From Planctomycetaceae bacterium (GTDB lineage: Bacteria; Planctomycetota; Planctomycetia; Pirellulales; Pirellulaceae): 64,000 nt of DNA. How positions within the stretch are numbered: position 1 is the stretch's first letter; every line of letters starts with the position of its first letter. Below, one piece after another: positions 1 through 8,766 of this stretch. The notes beneath the pieces are model-generated. The model worked only from the letters and a program-made list of their open reading frames with translations, did not search any database and was not told the origin of the DNA. The position numbers and the translations under genes were made by a program. The stretch lies in the NCBI GenBank assembly GCA_016794985.1, contig JAEUIQ010000087.1, positions 1 through 64,000 on the forward strand, read 5' to 3'.

Positions 1-1997
1 AACAGTTGCTGGCTCTTTTCGGGCCAGCGGTAATCCAAGTCGTCAAGTGAACTGAGAACTGTGACATCGATCTCGCCGACATCATCCGCCTCGGCGTGGC
101 TACGCGGTGTCACGCCACTGATCGAGGGAGTCGTCAATCGCTGGCATTTGAAAGCGATTTCGACCCGCGGTAATTCGCCGGCCAAGTATCGAGCCAGGAT
201 TCGATTGATTTCGGGTCGGTCCTCTTCGAATAGGAGTTGTACCCCTGCCAAGGTTCCCAGCCACGAATTCCCGGCGACGACGATCAAGTCTCGCTGATGA
301 ACCGTCTTGCTGAGATAAATGACCCCCACGTCGGCTTGAACATCTCCGTTGTATTCCTGCAACAATTCGGCTTTCAGTTGGCGGTTCAGGCGACGGTCCA
401 ATAACGGACTGCTACCTTTTCCCCATTGAAACTGATAGCGGTTGGGATATCCGGCTTTTTTAATCAACTCGTTGAATCGATTCCCTTCCCACCCGACTCC
501 GGCATAGCTCTCGCAACTTCCGAGTACGAGGATAGGGCCATCGGAGGGGATCCGAAACCATTGATTTAGTTGTTGGGTTAGCTCGTTTTTTCGTTTGTCG
601 GAAGCGGTTGAATATTCGCTGATGAAACTCCAGAATTTGAACAAGTTCCGTGGTTGCGGGTCGTAATTGAAGAGGTTTGACCAGAATTCTTGACCCGCCT
701 CTTTAATGGATTCTGCCTGCCCAGAGTCGGGATTCGGTGCGACATCCTGTGGTTCTTGCGGAGAAAGCATGGCCTCGATGTCTTTTGCGAACGTCTCGTG
801 ATCGCGATCAAATGGCAAACCGGGGGCAATCGGTACGTAGCGATATACATGCAGCTTTCTCGCTAACCGATCTTTGGCCTTCCCGTCATCTCTTAGATCT
901 TCCGGGTACCATTTCGAAACTACCGAAACGGGCCCTACTTTTAGCAAGTGCTTGACCAATGGATTTTTGGGCGAGCGAGACGAAGGCGTGGGCGGTTCAA
1001 GCCGCTTTAGCTTGGAACTCAACCGCGCGAAGTAAAACTCGCTGTGTTGCAGCGGGACTGAGGAATACAGCAACTCCGCCGCAATGGGTTCATCGAGTGA
1101 GTAAGGTTGAAAGTCGGGACTCGCAGTCGGATCATTACTTCGTAGTTGCCACTTGGTGCGATAGACCGCCATAACCGGCGGTGGATTGTCCAAGCCACTT
1201 CGCGACGATTGTACCGCTTTATTAACCATTTCATTGATGGGATGCCGCCAAAAATCGCACGCGATGCGGGCCGCTGCCAATGTTCCGAACGAACAACGCG
1301 AGCCGGCCAAGACCAAGACGGTCCGGCCATATTTTGTGCGCCCCAAAAAGCAGAGGCTGATATCACGGAAATTGTCGAAGCTATATTTAATGGGCTGCGA
1401 TTGTGGCAGCGTTAATTGCAATCCGGTCCCGTCGCTCTGGGGGAAGAGTTGGACGGACTGGCTGTACCCGCAATCATCCAATAACTTGCGAAAACTAGGA
1501 ACCGGCCCCGATTCGGGGTAGTGGTTGCCTAAGAAGCCTTCTGGTGACCCGAGTATAACCACGGGCTCTGTCTGAGCCAGTTGAAACGATGCCTCCACGA
1601 AATCATAGAATGCCTGACCACCGGCAGTATATTTTTCAAGTTGTACTTTTCGCTTCTGCAGAGCCTGGTAGGTTTGCGACCATCGCCGATAATTTTTGAA
1701 TGTGTTGGATTTTTCGTTCGTGACCTCCGCAATTAGCTTTCTTTGAATAGCTGGGTCAAAATTAGCTCCGGTCGGTGCGGACGACGTCGACTCTAACTTT
1801 ACATGCGCGTCTGGGATTGCTTGGAATGCATATTGAGGCAGAAGCCATTTGAGAAGTTCATGAGAACTGCCGTCGTTGCGCTTTGAATCCGAACCTGACT
1901 TCCAGAGTACGGTTCCGGGACCAATCGACCGCATGTATTGAATCAGGAGTGAGGGGCGTTGCCATACCGAGTTCGAAAGAACGCCATCATTTGCCAT
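1..1997 (-). CDS. Unrecognised large protein with two similar segments, 3' end outside window
   Basis: The minus-strand frame is open from a stop at 2046-2048 to the left edge, at least 665 codons; I checked it codon by codon and found no stop. The first ATG is at 1997. The frame also stays open for about 16 codons upstream of it, so the true start may be a rarer codon. I do not recognise the family. Two stretches resemble each other. Around residues 143-250 a VVILGSPEG-type strand is followed about 80 residues later by TVLVLAGSRCSFGTLAAA. Around residues 485-592 GPILVLGSCES is followed by RDLIVVAGNSWLGTLAG. This suggests a duplicated alpha/beta ligand-binding or enzyme-like domain. No signal peptide or clear membrane segment is visible. 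It is divergent from the membrane protein/VirD4-like pair across a 264-bp gap. Real coding is likely; function is unknown. Confidence 0.75.
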   Translation of the reverse strand, partial: MANDGVLSNSVWQRPSLLIQYMRSIGPGTVLWKSGSDSKRNDGSSHELLKWLLPQYAFQAIPDAHVKLESTSSAPTGANFDPAIQRKLIAEVTNEKSNTFKNYRRWSQTYQALQKRKVQLEKYTAGGQAFYDFVEASFQLAQTEPVVILGSPEGFLGNHYPESGPVPSFRKLLDDCGYSQSVQLFPQSDGTGLQLTLPQSQPIKYSFDNFRDISLCFLGRTKYGRTVLVLAGSRCSFGTLAAARIACDFWRHPINEMVNKAVQSSRSGLDNPPPVMAVYRTKWQLRSNDPTASPDFQPYSLDEPIAAELLYSSVPLQHSEFYFARLSSKLKRLEPPTPSSRSPKNPLVKHLLKVGPVSVVSKWYPEDLRDDGKAKDRLARKLHVYRYVPIAPGLPFDRDHETFAKDIEAMLSPQEPQDVAPNPDSGQAESIKEAGQEFWSNLFNYDPQPRNLFKFWSFISEYSTASDKRKNELTQQLNQWFRIPSDGPILVLGSCESYAGVGWEGNRFNELIKKAGYPNRYQFQWGKGSSPLLDRRLNRQLKAELLQEYNGDVQADVGVIYLSKTVHQRDLIVVAGNSWLGTLAGVQLLFEEDRPEINRILARYLAGELPRVEIAFKCQRLTTPSISGVTPRSHAEADDVGEIDVTVLSSLDDLDYRWPEKSQQL

Positions 1998-2041
1998 GAT
2001 CAGAATCCCGTATTGGTCGCCCCGGCAGTCGATTCGTGTAT

Positions 2042-2100
2042 TTGACTAGCTAGACAGTAATTAGTCAAATTGTGGTCGCGTTTTGACTGCTGTATTGACT
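2042..2100. promoter_or_regulatory. Cluster of TTGACT motifs in divergent promoter region
   Basis: The 264-bp gap between the divergent genes holds four copies of TTGACT: direct at 2042-2047, inverted (AGTCAA) at 2063-2068, direct at 2083-2088 and direct at 2095-2100. The first and third lie 41 bp apart with the inverted copy midway. They could be operator half-sites or repeated -35-like elements. They could also be the end of a lost mobile element, because the TTGTGGTCGC inside the cluster recurs near the IstB remnant at 32163-32172. The motif positions are seen; the function is inferred. Confidence 0.3.
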
Positions 2101-2261
2101 AAAGCTAAGGTGTTATCCGATGCCTTTAAATGAGCTAATCGCCCGTTAATGGAGCTTCAACGTACTGTATTGATTTTCGTCGTGTGATTCGTTGCGTGGC
2201 ATAGTATTCGCAAATTTCTCAATCGTGGGCAATTCCATTCAACGAGAGATAAGGCCAGCAA

Positions 2262-3374
2262 ATGAATCGGGTTGTTGATTTTTGGCGAGGGGCGAGGCTG
2301 TTAGGAGTCGCATTTTTTTCTGTCAGCGTCTGCTCCATTAGCCTGGGGCTTCTGTTTTCGGAACGCTTTGGCGCGACACAGGGGCCAGCGATCGCGGCAA
2401 TTGGTGGCGGGGTTGGCGCGGCCATTGCCGGGATTTTACTGTTCTGGGCGACATTGTGTGACTTTGCTTTGGAGCCTCGACGACACCTGGGGCGGGTGAC
2501 CGGTGCCAACTTCTTGTCGCATGTCGTGACCTTTGTGTTGCTGGGGTTGGATGGGTTGGGGCCGTATTCAGGGGCCCTTGCCATGACCGTTCTGACCATG
2601 GGAAACGCCCTGACTATGGCATTGGCAATGACCGCAGTCTTGGTAGCCGATGTTCCGTTTTCCAAAGTGCGCTGCTTTGGGACCGTTGGTTTCGCAGTCG
2701 CTTTTGTAGTGGTTTCGTCGTCCAGTCTGTGGTGCGCCGTTTGCGGCGGTTTAGCCGCATTGGCCGTGTTGGCCTGGGTGACGATTCCCGAGCCAGTAAT
2801 CGATCGTACGAAGACTTTAGTGCTCGGAACCCAAGTTCATTGGTGGCCTCTTGCGGTAGCGGTGGTCGCCTATTCGTTGTTGGCGGCCGTGGCCCGCACT
2901 TATGAAATCTTTGGACCGTTGCGACTTGTAGGCAGCCAGACGGGGATTGCCGCGGTGTTAGTATTGGCGACGTTTGAGATCGTGTTCTTATTGTACTTTA
3001 AAACTCTCGAACTTTATTGGGTTGCCGTGGCTGCAGTCGCATGGATCGCCGCTTATGCCTGCTTTGCATTCTTTAGTGAGGCCGGCGAGATGTTGGCGAT
3101 GGCTTTCGTATCGCTCAATTGTTTGGCTCAAAGCTCTTTATCAGATTTTGCGCGTCGGCAAAGTTATTCACCCGGAAATGCGCAATTGGCCTATCAGCTA
3201 TCGGCTTCGGCCGTGGGCATTGCGATCGCGATGGCTTTGTCGACGTTACAGACTCTCGCAGGTGTTTGGTGGTTTGCACTTTGCCTTTCGCTGGCCGTCA
3301 TGCCAGCGATGTTGGCGTGTGCCGTGGTCTTGGTGAAGTTCCGCAATTCGATAGAGGGAACAGAAAATGAATGA
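2262..3374 (+). CDS. MFS-like multi-spanning membrane protein
   Basis: The 370-residue protein is hydrophobic almost throughout, with about ten to twelve membrane segments and only short loops. That fits a major facilitator-type transporter of the MFS_1-like group. No substrate-specific motif is visible. The start is ATG 2262, with a weak purine stretch (AAGG) about eight bases upstream. The end overlaps the start of the next gene by 8 bp, so the two are probably translated together. An ordinary transporter coupled to a VirD4-like ATPase is an odd pairing. It may instead be a membrane anchor or pore for that ATPase, which has no membrane segment of its own. The membrane topology is clear; the transport role is inferred. 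Confidence 0.7.
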   Translation: MNRVVDFWRGARLLGVAFFSVSVCSISLGLLFSERFGATQGPAIAAIGGGVGAAIAGILLFWATLCDFALEPRRHLGRVTGANFLSHVVTFVLLGLDGLGPYSGALAMTVLTMGNALTMALAMTAVLVADVPFSKVRCFGTVGFAVAFVVVSSSSLWCAVCGGLAALAVLAWVTIPEPVIDRTKTLVLGTQVHWWPLAVAVVAYSLLAAVARTYEIFGPLRLVGSQTGIAAVLVLATFEIVFLLYFKTLELYWVAVAAVAWIAAYACFAFFSEAGEMLAMAFVSLNCLAQSSLSDFARRQSYSPGNAQLAYQLSASAVGIAIAMALSTLQTLAGVWWFALCLSLAVMPAMLACAVVLVKFRNSIEGTENE

Positions 3375-5274
3375 AATGCAGTTTCCAGATCAGCCAGAGG
3401 ACAACGCTAAGAATCAGGAAGGCGATTCGCTGTGGTTGGACATGTTGTTTCCGCCTTCGTTTGAGATCGCGTCACCGCAGGCCTATTGGGTATCGAACGG
3501 ACCATTGGGCTCGGCCCGATTGGCAAGTTGCGCCGAGCTATTAAAGTTGTGTGACGAGGCTCGTTGTCAGCCTGCTAATTTCGTGCGATTGTTTCAAGGT
3601 TACGCCGTCGGACATGATACCAAACCGTCGATCATCGACATGGGGCTGTTTCCGATCCCGTGCGGAGAGCAATCGCCGAACACCCTAATTTTTGGTCAAA
3701 CGGGTTCCGGAAAAACTCAAAAATTTACATTGCCTGCCGCTTATCACGCGATACGGCAAGGATGGACGATCGTCTACATCAACATCAAGGGACAAAAGCA
3801 AACACGGGTTCTCCGGGAATTTGCGAGATCTGCGGGTCGGACGCACGAAGTCAAACTACTCGCACCGCGACAATCGCCGCGCAGCCTGAAATGCAGCTTG
3901 TTGGAAGGATGCGAGGAAATCGCGAATGCGAATGACTTGGCAGCTGCAATGGTGCATTCAGCGGGCGGTGCGGCCGAACGCAAATCCGCTGATTGGTGCG
4001 ACAATCAGGCCGAAGAGTTTTTGGCCCACGCGATTCGGGCCGTTTGTGTTGACTCGCCACTATCCCATCGTCATTTGCTGGAGATTCGTGATGCAGTATT
4101 GAGCGGCGACTATAAAAAATTTGCCGAGGCTCACAGTGCGTTTCCGGTCTTGAAGAAATTCGCAGACTACGTAACTTCGGGAAACACGAATGCGGCGACC
4201 GTCGTGGCTACCGTGGGTGAAGCAACGGCGTTCATCGACTTGACTCGAGAGTTCTTGATGGGATCCGACTTCAGCTTGATGGAGTTTGTTCAAAGCGGAG
4301 GTGTGTGCATTCTGGAAATTGATCAACGTTCCGTAAAGCGACTTCGCCCGTTGGTCACTATGTTATTAGGCCGGATGTTTGGGATGCTGCAGGAGTTTGC
4401 TTGTAACGCAATCAGCGGTTCGATCCCAAACAAAACGATTTTTATCATCGATGAACTCATGGCGGCCGGACCGATCCCTGGACTGGCCGAAACCTTGCAT
4501 ACTTGCCGTGAGATGGGATTTTCAATCATTGCTGGTTTGCAAGCATTGCCGCAACTCGCAGCCATCTATGGGCCTGATTGGCCAGCGGTCTTGGCCGGGT
4601 TCAGTTCCCAGTTGGCGCTCCCTGACGGTTTGGAGCAGACGACGGCACAGTATTTTTCAGAGCGTTCAGGCGTCACAACCATTGCGTTGCCGACCTTGTC
4701 GCGGCCGCCGCATTTGACTGGTACCGATAAACGGGAAGCGGAGCGAGACTATCACTTGGTATCTCGGCCAACCCTGCTGCCAAGCGATATTACTCTTGCT
4801 GCGGAACATCCCGAGTTGGGGCGACCCGCAACCGTACTACTGGGTGATGGTACACCCATGTTTCAAGCTTACTTGACACCTGCTTTTAAAGAGGATTCCA
4901 TCGCTCGATTGATGGATCGTGCTACAGGCGTCACCCCACAGAATCAGGACTCCCACGATGAGAAAGTGAATTGTTTGCCGAAACGACCAACCAATAACCC
5001 AACGGTCGAAGCCCTCATGGATTTTCCCAAGTTGGTACTCCCTGACGGCCAATTTCGCATTCAGTTAGTCGAGATCGGTTCAAATCCACAACAAGTGTCA
5101 CGAGTTCTTAGCAAACTATTAGGTAGAAAAATGCGATTGGCTCAACTTTTTTCCAAGTCGCTCCCGATCGATTTGGGTTACTGTGCGACGTTGGCAACGG
5201 GACAAGTCGTCCTCGCAGTGATTCAAATTGCCGGTGGGACTGCACAACTCATCCCCCTGCAGGAACGAGCTTAA
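3367..5274 (+). CDS. TraG/VirD4-like coupling ATPase without a transmembrane domain
   Basis: 635 residues. A Walker A motif GQTGSGKT lies at residues 110-117. A Walker B strand IFIIDE (D362, E363) follows, and a type IV coupling-protein motif GLQALPQLAAIYG is at about 390-402. In the VirD4/TraG family this last region carries the conserved glutamine. The spacing and the phrase MAAGPIPGLAETL after Walker B match the hexameric DNA-pumping ATPases of conjugation systems. Unlike standard VirD4 there is no N-terminal membrane anchor; the membrane function may come from the overlapping upstream gene. No relaxase, mating-pair gene or transfer origin is visible nearby, so this is an orphan ATPase. 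About 100 unassigned residues precede the P-loop. The family is fairly sure; the role is unknown. Confidence 0.75.
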   Translation: MNEMQFPDQPEDNAKNQEGDSLWLDMLFPPSFEIASPQAYWVSNGPLGSARLASCAELLKLCDEARCQPANFVRLFQGYAVGHDTKPSIIDMGLFPIPCGEQSPNTLIFGQTGSGKTQKFTLPAAYHAIRQGWTIVYINIKGQKQTRVLREFARSAGRTHEVKLLAPRQSPRSLKCSLLEGCEEIANANDLAAAMVHSAGGAAERKSADWCDNQAEEFLAHAIRAVCVDSPLSHRHLLEIRDAVLSGDYKKFAEAHSAFPVLKKFADYVTSGNTNAATVVATVGEATAFIDLTREFLMGSDFSLMEFVQSGGVCILEIDQRSVKRLRPLVTMLLGRMFGMLQEFACNAISGSIPNKTIFIIDELMAAGPIPGLAETLHTCREMGFSIIAGLQALPQLAAIYGPDWPAVLAGFSSQLALPDGLEQTTAQYFSERSGVTTIALPTLSRPPHLTGTDKREAERDYHLVSRPTLLPSDITLAAEHPELGRPATVLLGDGTPMFQAYLTPAFKEDSIARLMDRATGVTPQNQDSHDEKVNCLPKRPTNNPTVEALMDFPKLVLPDGQFRIQLVEIGSNPQQVSRVLSKLLGRKMRLAQLFSKSLPIDLGYCATLATGQVVLAVIQIAGGTAQLIPLQERA

Positions 5275-5617
5275 CCCATTGCCTTGCTTGAACGATGGAT
5301 CAGAGTTCCATGATGAAGAAGCGAAGAATCCGTACTCGCGAGCGTCGACATCCAATTGCCTTACGCTGAGCACCTAAATTTGAACGGGAGACAACGGGAA
5401 ACCAGAGATTTGAAAGAGAACGGTTGCATTCGAAAAAATGACGCTCGGTAGTAATGACTCGGGGGATGACCAGCGTTTTCTTCGCGCCCAGACTTGGGTT
5501 GAACAGGAGTTAATGGAGACAACCGAGCTTTGGACGCAATAACGCGGGTCATGCTCATTTTCTCCAGTTTCCTTCTGTTCCAACGCAATCCACATTTCGG
5601 AATCCGAGGACCAGCTG
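5275..5617. other. Intergenic stretch, no gene recognised
   Basis: No convincing coding frame lies in these 343 bases. A purine-rich segment at 5382-5416 (GAACGGGAGACAACGGGAAA and onward) has a similar copy at 6040-6075, so the GxxExxY remnant lies between two related short repeats. No strong hairpin terminator is visible after the ATPase gene. Confidence 0.4.
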
Positions 5618-6023
5618 ATGCATTCGAAGTATTCACTCGCGACGGGTATGACGTACAACAATATAAACGCGGCCATCGAGGTGCATCGCACTATGGGGTC
5701 CGGATTGTTGAAGTCGGTTTATGGATCGTGTCTGACGAAGGAGCTAGAACTTCGGAGATTTCCCGTTTGCAATCAGCGGGTTGTAATGATTCGGTACAAC
5801 GAGCTTCAACGCGCAGAGTCACTGAAACTCGATTTACTCGTTGCCGACTTTTTTGTTGGTCGAAGTCAAGGCGTTCGAAGCGGTGCATCCGATTCACAAG
5901 GCAAAGTTGCCGAGTTACATGCAACTGCTGGATGTACCGTTGGGGCTGATCATAAATTTCAAGGTGCTGAAGCTGACCGACAGCGTGTCGAGATTGATTC
6001 TGCCGGATGCAAACTTGGAGTAA
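5618..6023 (+). pseudogene. GxxExxY family protein, frameshifted
   Basis: The first frame, from ATG 5618, encodes a start typical of GxxExxY proteins (NAAIEVHRTMGSGLLKSVYG and then a KLDLLVAD strand). The expected continuation, LLVEVKAFEAVHPIHKAKL followed by LGLIINFKVLKL, is present but in the next frame, ending with a stop at 6021-6023. The switch coincides with a six-T run at 5849-5854; removing one T would join the two parts. The name-giving glutamate is replaced by lysine (GLLKSVY instead of GLLESVY), so decay is plausible, although a homopolymer sequencing error could also explain the shift. The function of the family is unknown; a PD-(D/E)XK-like nuclease fold has been suggested. Confidence 0.7.
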
Positions 6024-6285
6024 CGAAGACGCAGGCATGGAACAGGAGGTCACCGAGGGAACCGAGAATTGAAAGGGCCAAGCTTGTGGCGTTTCTCTGT
6101 TTACTCAGTGGACTCCTGATCCTTTTACTGCTCGCAGAACGTGGGCCTCCGCAACCTGCGCATTCAGGGAGCACAAGGATCCCTGTTTTCAGTTGCTGTT
6201 TGTCCATACCGTCTCGTTTGTCGGTCACAGCAACCGCTGTTGGTACTGCGGCATGGTGGTCTTCCGGCTCGTTGCACGCCGCGTT

Positions 6286-8124
6286 CTACGACTCCCCGCC
6301 GACGTACTTGCGTTCCAGGTCTTCGATTTGCGAAATGTACTTGCGGTAGTCGTCGCTGCCGGAGGCCGAGTAGTTCAAGTTTTTGAACAAACCGGTCAGA
6401 CGCGTGAAGAACTCGCGGACTTGTTCTTTGTCGCGAAATTGGTACTGGCGGTCGATCAATCGCTTGCACAATAAGAACATCGCCTTCTGTCGTTCTTCAG
6501 GGACCGTGACGTCCACCTTATCAAATGCATCCTGCTGCAAATAAACCATGTCCAAGAACAAGGCCTTCTGATACGTCACGAAATCTTCGGTCGTGATACC
6601 TTCTTCACCCGTCACTTGCATCATGCGAAGGATATCGTTGCCTTGACGCAACAGGCTGTGCATCTTGGTCACCGACTTGGTCCAATCCGGAGCCAAATGT
6701 CGATCAAAATACGGCTGCAATTGCTCGCGATAACGGGACCACGAAATCAAGGGATCAATCGCCGGATAAAATCGCTTGTAGGCTCGTTCGTACGACAAAC
6801 CCAAGAAGCACTTTACTGTTCCCAGCGTGGACTGCGTGACCGGCTCTTCAAAGTTGCCGCCCGCCGGCGAGACACTACCGACCAACGTCAGACTACCCGT
6901 CGAACCATCTTGCAACCGTAACACACCAGCCCGTTCGTACACGCTCTTGATGGCCGAGTCCAAATACGCGGGAAACGCTTCTTCACCAGGAATCTCTTCC
7001 AAGCGACCCGAAGTTTCCCGCATGGCCTGGGCCCAGCGCGACGTCGAGTCGGCCAACAACAGCACGTCCAAGCCCATCTGGCGGTAGTATTCGCCCAAAG
7101 TGATGCCGGTATAAATCGAAGCCTCGCGAGCGGCCACGGGCATCGAGGAAGTGTTGCAGATGATGATCGTGCGATCCATCAATTTGCCACCGGTTCGCGG
7201 GTCGATCATTTCAGCGAATTCGTGAATGGTCTCGACCACTTCGCCAGCTCGTTCGCCGCAGGCCACGACGATCACCACGTCAATCGTCGAATAGCGAGCC
7301 AACAAACCTTGGGTCACGGTCTTGCCAGCACCGAATGGACCCGGGATGCAGGCCGTACCACCGCGCGCGATCGGAAAGAACGTATCGACGATTCGCATCG
7401 TCGTGGTCAACGGTTGACTAGGAAATTGTCGCTCTACCACGCGCTGCTTGAGCAACATTTCGGGGATCGAACGGCGGACGGCCCAAGTCTGAGTCATGTT
7501 CCAATCATGGGTCTTCCCAGCGGCATCTTTCACCGTCAGCACGGCTTCGGCGACGGTGCGTGGGCCAGGGTAGACCGCTACGACTTCAACGGCATCTCGC
7601 AAGTCAAACGGGGCCATTAACTTGTGGGTGATATTCCGTTCGGGTACGGTGCCTAATACATGGCCAGCGCGAACTTTGTCACCGACTTTGACGTTGGCTG
7701 TAAAATCCCAGCGGCGGGTTTGGTCCAGCGGATACAAGTCCTGTCCGCGTTTGAGGAAGAATCCATCGCGCTCGGCCAAGTCGGTAAGCGGACTCTGCAA
7801 ACCGTCGAAAATCACGCCCAACATGCCCGGACCTAATACGACCGAGAGCAATCGACCCGACAGTTCAACCGGGTCCCCGCACCGCACGCCATGCGTCTCT
7901 TCAAAGACTTGCAGATCGGCAAACTTCCCGTAGATGCGGAGCACTTCCGATTTCAGGCGTTCGTTGCCAACAACAACATAGGCCACTTCGTTTTTCATGA
8001 TCGGTCCGCCATCGGTTTCGATGGACACAATGTTGCCATTGATGCCGATCACGCGAGCGCGAGGTGGACTGTCGAGCGATCCGGAATCGCTATTCGGTTG
8101 CGTCGAAGAGATGAGCGTACTCAC
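6286..8124 (-). CDS. atpA: V-type ATP synthase/ATPase subunit A (catalytic)
   Basis: This is the catalytic nucleotide-binding subunit of the V1 head, 612 residues, the usual length for bacterial NtpA-type subunits. The P-loop GPFGAGKT is at 262-269, the catalytic glutamate is in ACGERAGE (E291), and the DSTSRWAQAMRE motif is at 359-370. The N-terminal beta-barrel starts at about residue 22. The start appears to be GTG 8124, which overlaps the DUF2764-like gene by 35 bp; no later start preserves the barrel. It is the last gene of the seven-gene operon, whereas in most bacteria subunit A sits directly before B. Function is firm. Confidence 0.95.
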   Translation of the reverse strand: MSTLISSTQPNSDSGSLDSPPRARVIGINGNIVSIETDGGPIMKNEVAYVVVGNERLKSEVLRIYGKFADLQVFEETHGVRCGDPVELSGRLLSVVLGPGMLGVIFDGLQSPLTDLAERDGFFLKRGQDLYPLDQTRRWDFTANVKVGDKVRAGHVLGTVPERNITHKLMAPFDLRDAVEVVAVYPGPRTVAEAVLTVKDAAGKTHDWNMTQTWAVRRSIPEMLLKQRVVERQFPSQPLTTTMRIVDTFFPIARGGTACIPGPFGAGKTVTQGLLARYSTIDVVIVVACGERAGEVVETIHEFAEMIDPRTGGKLMDRTIIICNTSSMPVAAREASIYTGITLGEYYRQMGLDVLLLADSTSRWAQAMRETSGRLEEIPGEEAFPAYLDSAIKSVYERAGVLRLQDGSTGSLTLVGSVSPAGGNFEEPVTQSTLGTVKCFLGLSYERAYKRFYPAIDPLISWSRYREQLQPYFDRHLAPDWTKSVTKMHSLLRQGNDILRMMQVTGEEGITTEDFVTYQKALFLDMVYLQQDAFDKVDVTVPEERQKAMFLLCKRLIDRQYQFRDKEQVREFFTRLTGLFKNLNYSASGSDDYRKYISQIEDLERKYVGGES

Positions 8125-8764
8125 CGAGTGTCTCCGTAATCAGGGTTTCAAAGCGCGCTTTACCAGCGGCTTGGTCCAAGCTCGTCCAGCGATCAATGAT
8201 CTCCCAACGAGCCAAGTAGATCAGTAATGCCTCGAACGAAAACATATCGTTCGGGGTCAACTCTTCCAGTTCACGATAATTGAATTCAAAGATGATTCGT
8301 TGAGCTTCTAATGCTTGCCCTTCGCCCAACAATTGATCAAATCGGCCGATCCACGGATACAACGTTTGCAATTGAAATTGCGGGTGTTCGTAATCACGCT
8401 GAATTCTTTCGACCCATTGTCCAACGCCTGTCGGGGCAGGCAGGCCAGCGCGACGGCGCCGTACCGCAGCGATGATCGTACGGGTGTCCATCCGCCGGCG
8501 AATCAATTCCAACAAGAACGAATTCGAGATTTCTGAGATCAATCGCTGATAAGAATGCGCAACGTCGTCATCGGTTCGATCCAACAATTGTCGATCCCAA
8601 TGAACGAAGTTGGTCCATTGGTCGACAACCGCGGCGTCGTCCGCCTCGAGCATTTGAAGTCGTTCGTTTAATCGGTGTTGACTTATCGGTGGTCTTTCGA
8701 CATCAAACCGCAACGGCAACCCTGGTAAACTCGCGATCAAGTCGTAATAGGTTCGGCGACCCAC
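8090..8764 (-). CDS. DUF2764-like V-type ATPase-associated protein (subunit C-like)
   Basis: 224 residues. The opening RTYYDLIASLPGLPLRFD is the typical start of the DUF2764 family. That family sits between atpE and atpA in bacterial V-ATPase operons such as those of Chlamydia and Bacteroidetes, and is thought to replace subunit C, the central-stalk socket. The rest is largely helical with many charged residues and no membrane segment. It lies 2 bp downstream of subunit E and overlaps subunit A by 35 bp, in keeping with the conserved E-DUF2764-A order. Assignment is by N-terminal motif and context. Confidence 0.8.
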   Translation of the reverse strand: MGRRTYYDLIASLPGLPLRFDVERPPISQHRLNERLQMLEADDAAVVDQWTNFVHWDRQLLDRTDDDVAHSYQRLISEISNSFLLELIRRRMDTRTIIAAVRRRRAGLPAPTGVGQWVERIQRDYEHPQFQLQTLYPWIGRFDQLLGEGQALEAQRIIFEFNYRELEELTPNDMFSFEALLIYLARWEIIDRWTSLDQAAGKARFETLITETLGEYAHLFDATE

Positions 8765-8766
8765 GG

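Noticed and set aside
3367..5274. FtsK/SpoIIIE-type translocase for the ATPase gene
   Set aside because: No FtsK gamma domain or N-terminal membrane domain, and the motif after Walker B fits TraG/VirD4 better.
5530..5949. Plus-strand ORF overlapping the GxxExxY remnant
   Set aside because: Arginine- and serine-rich shadow frame; the other two frames carry the family motifs.
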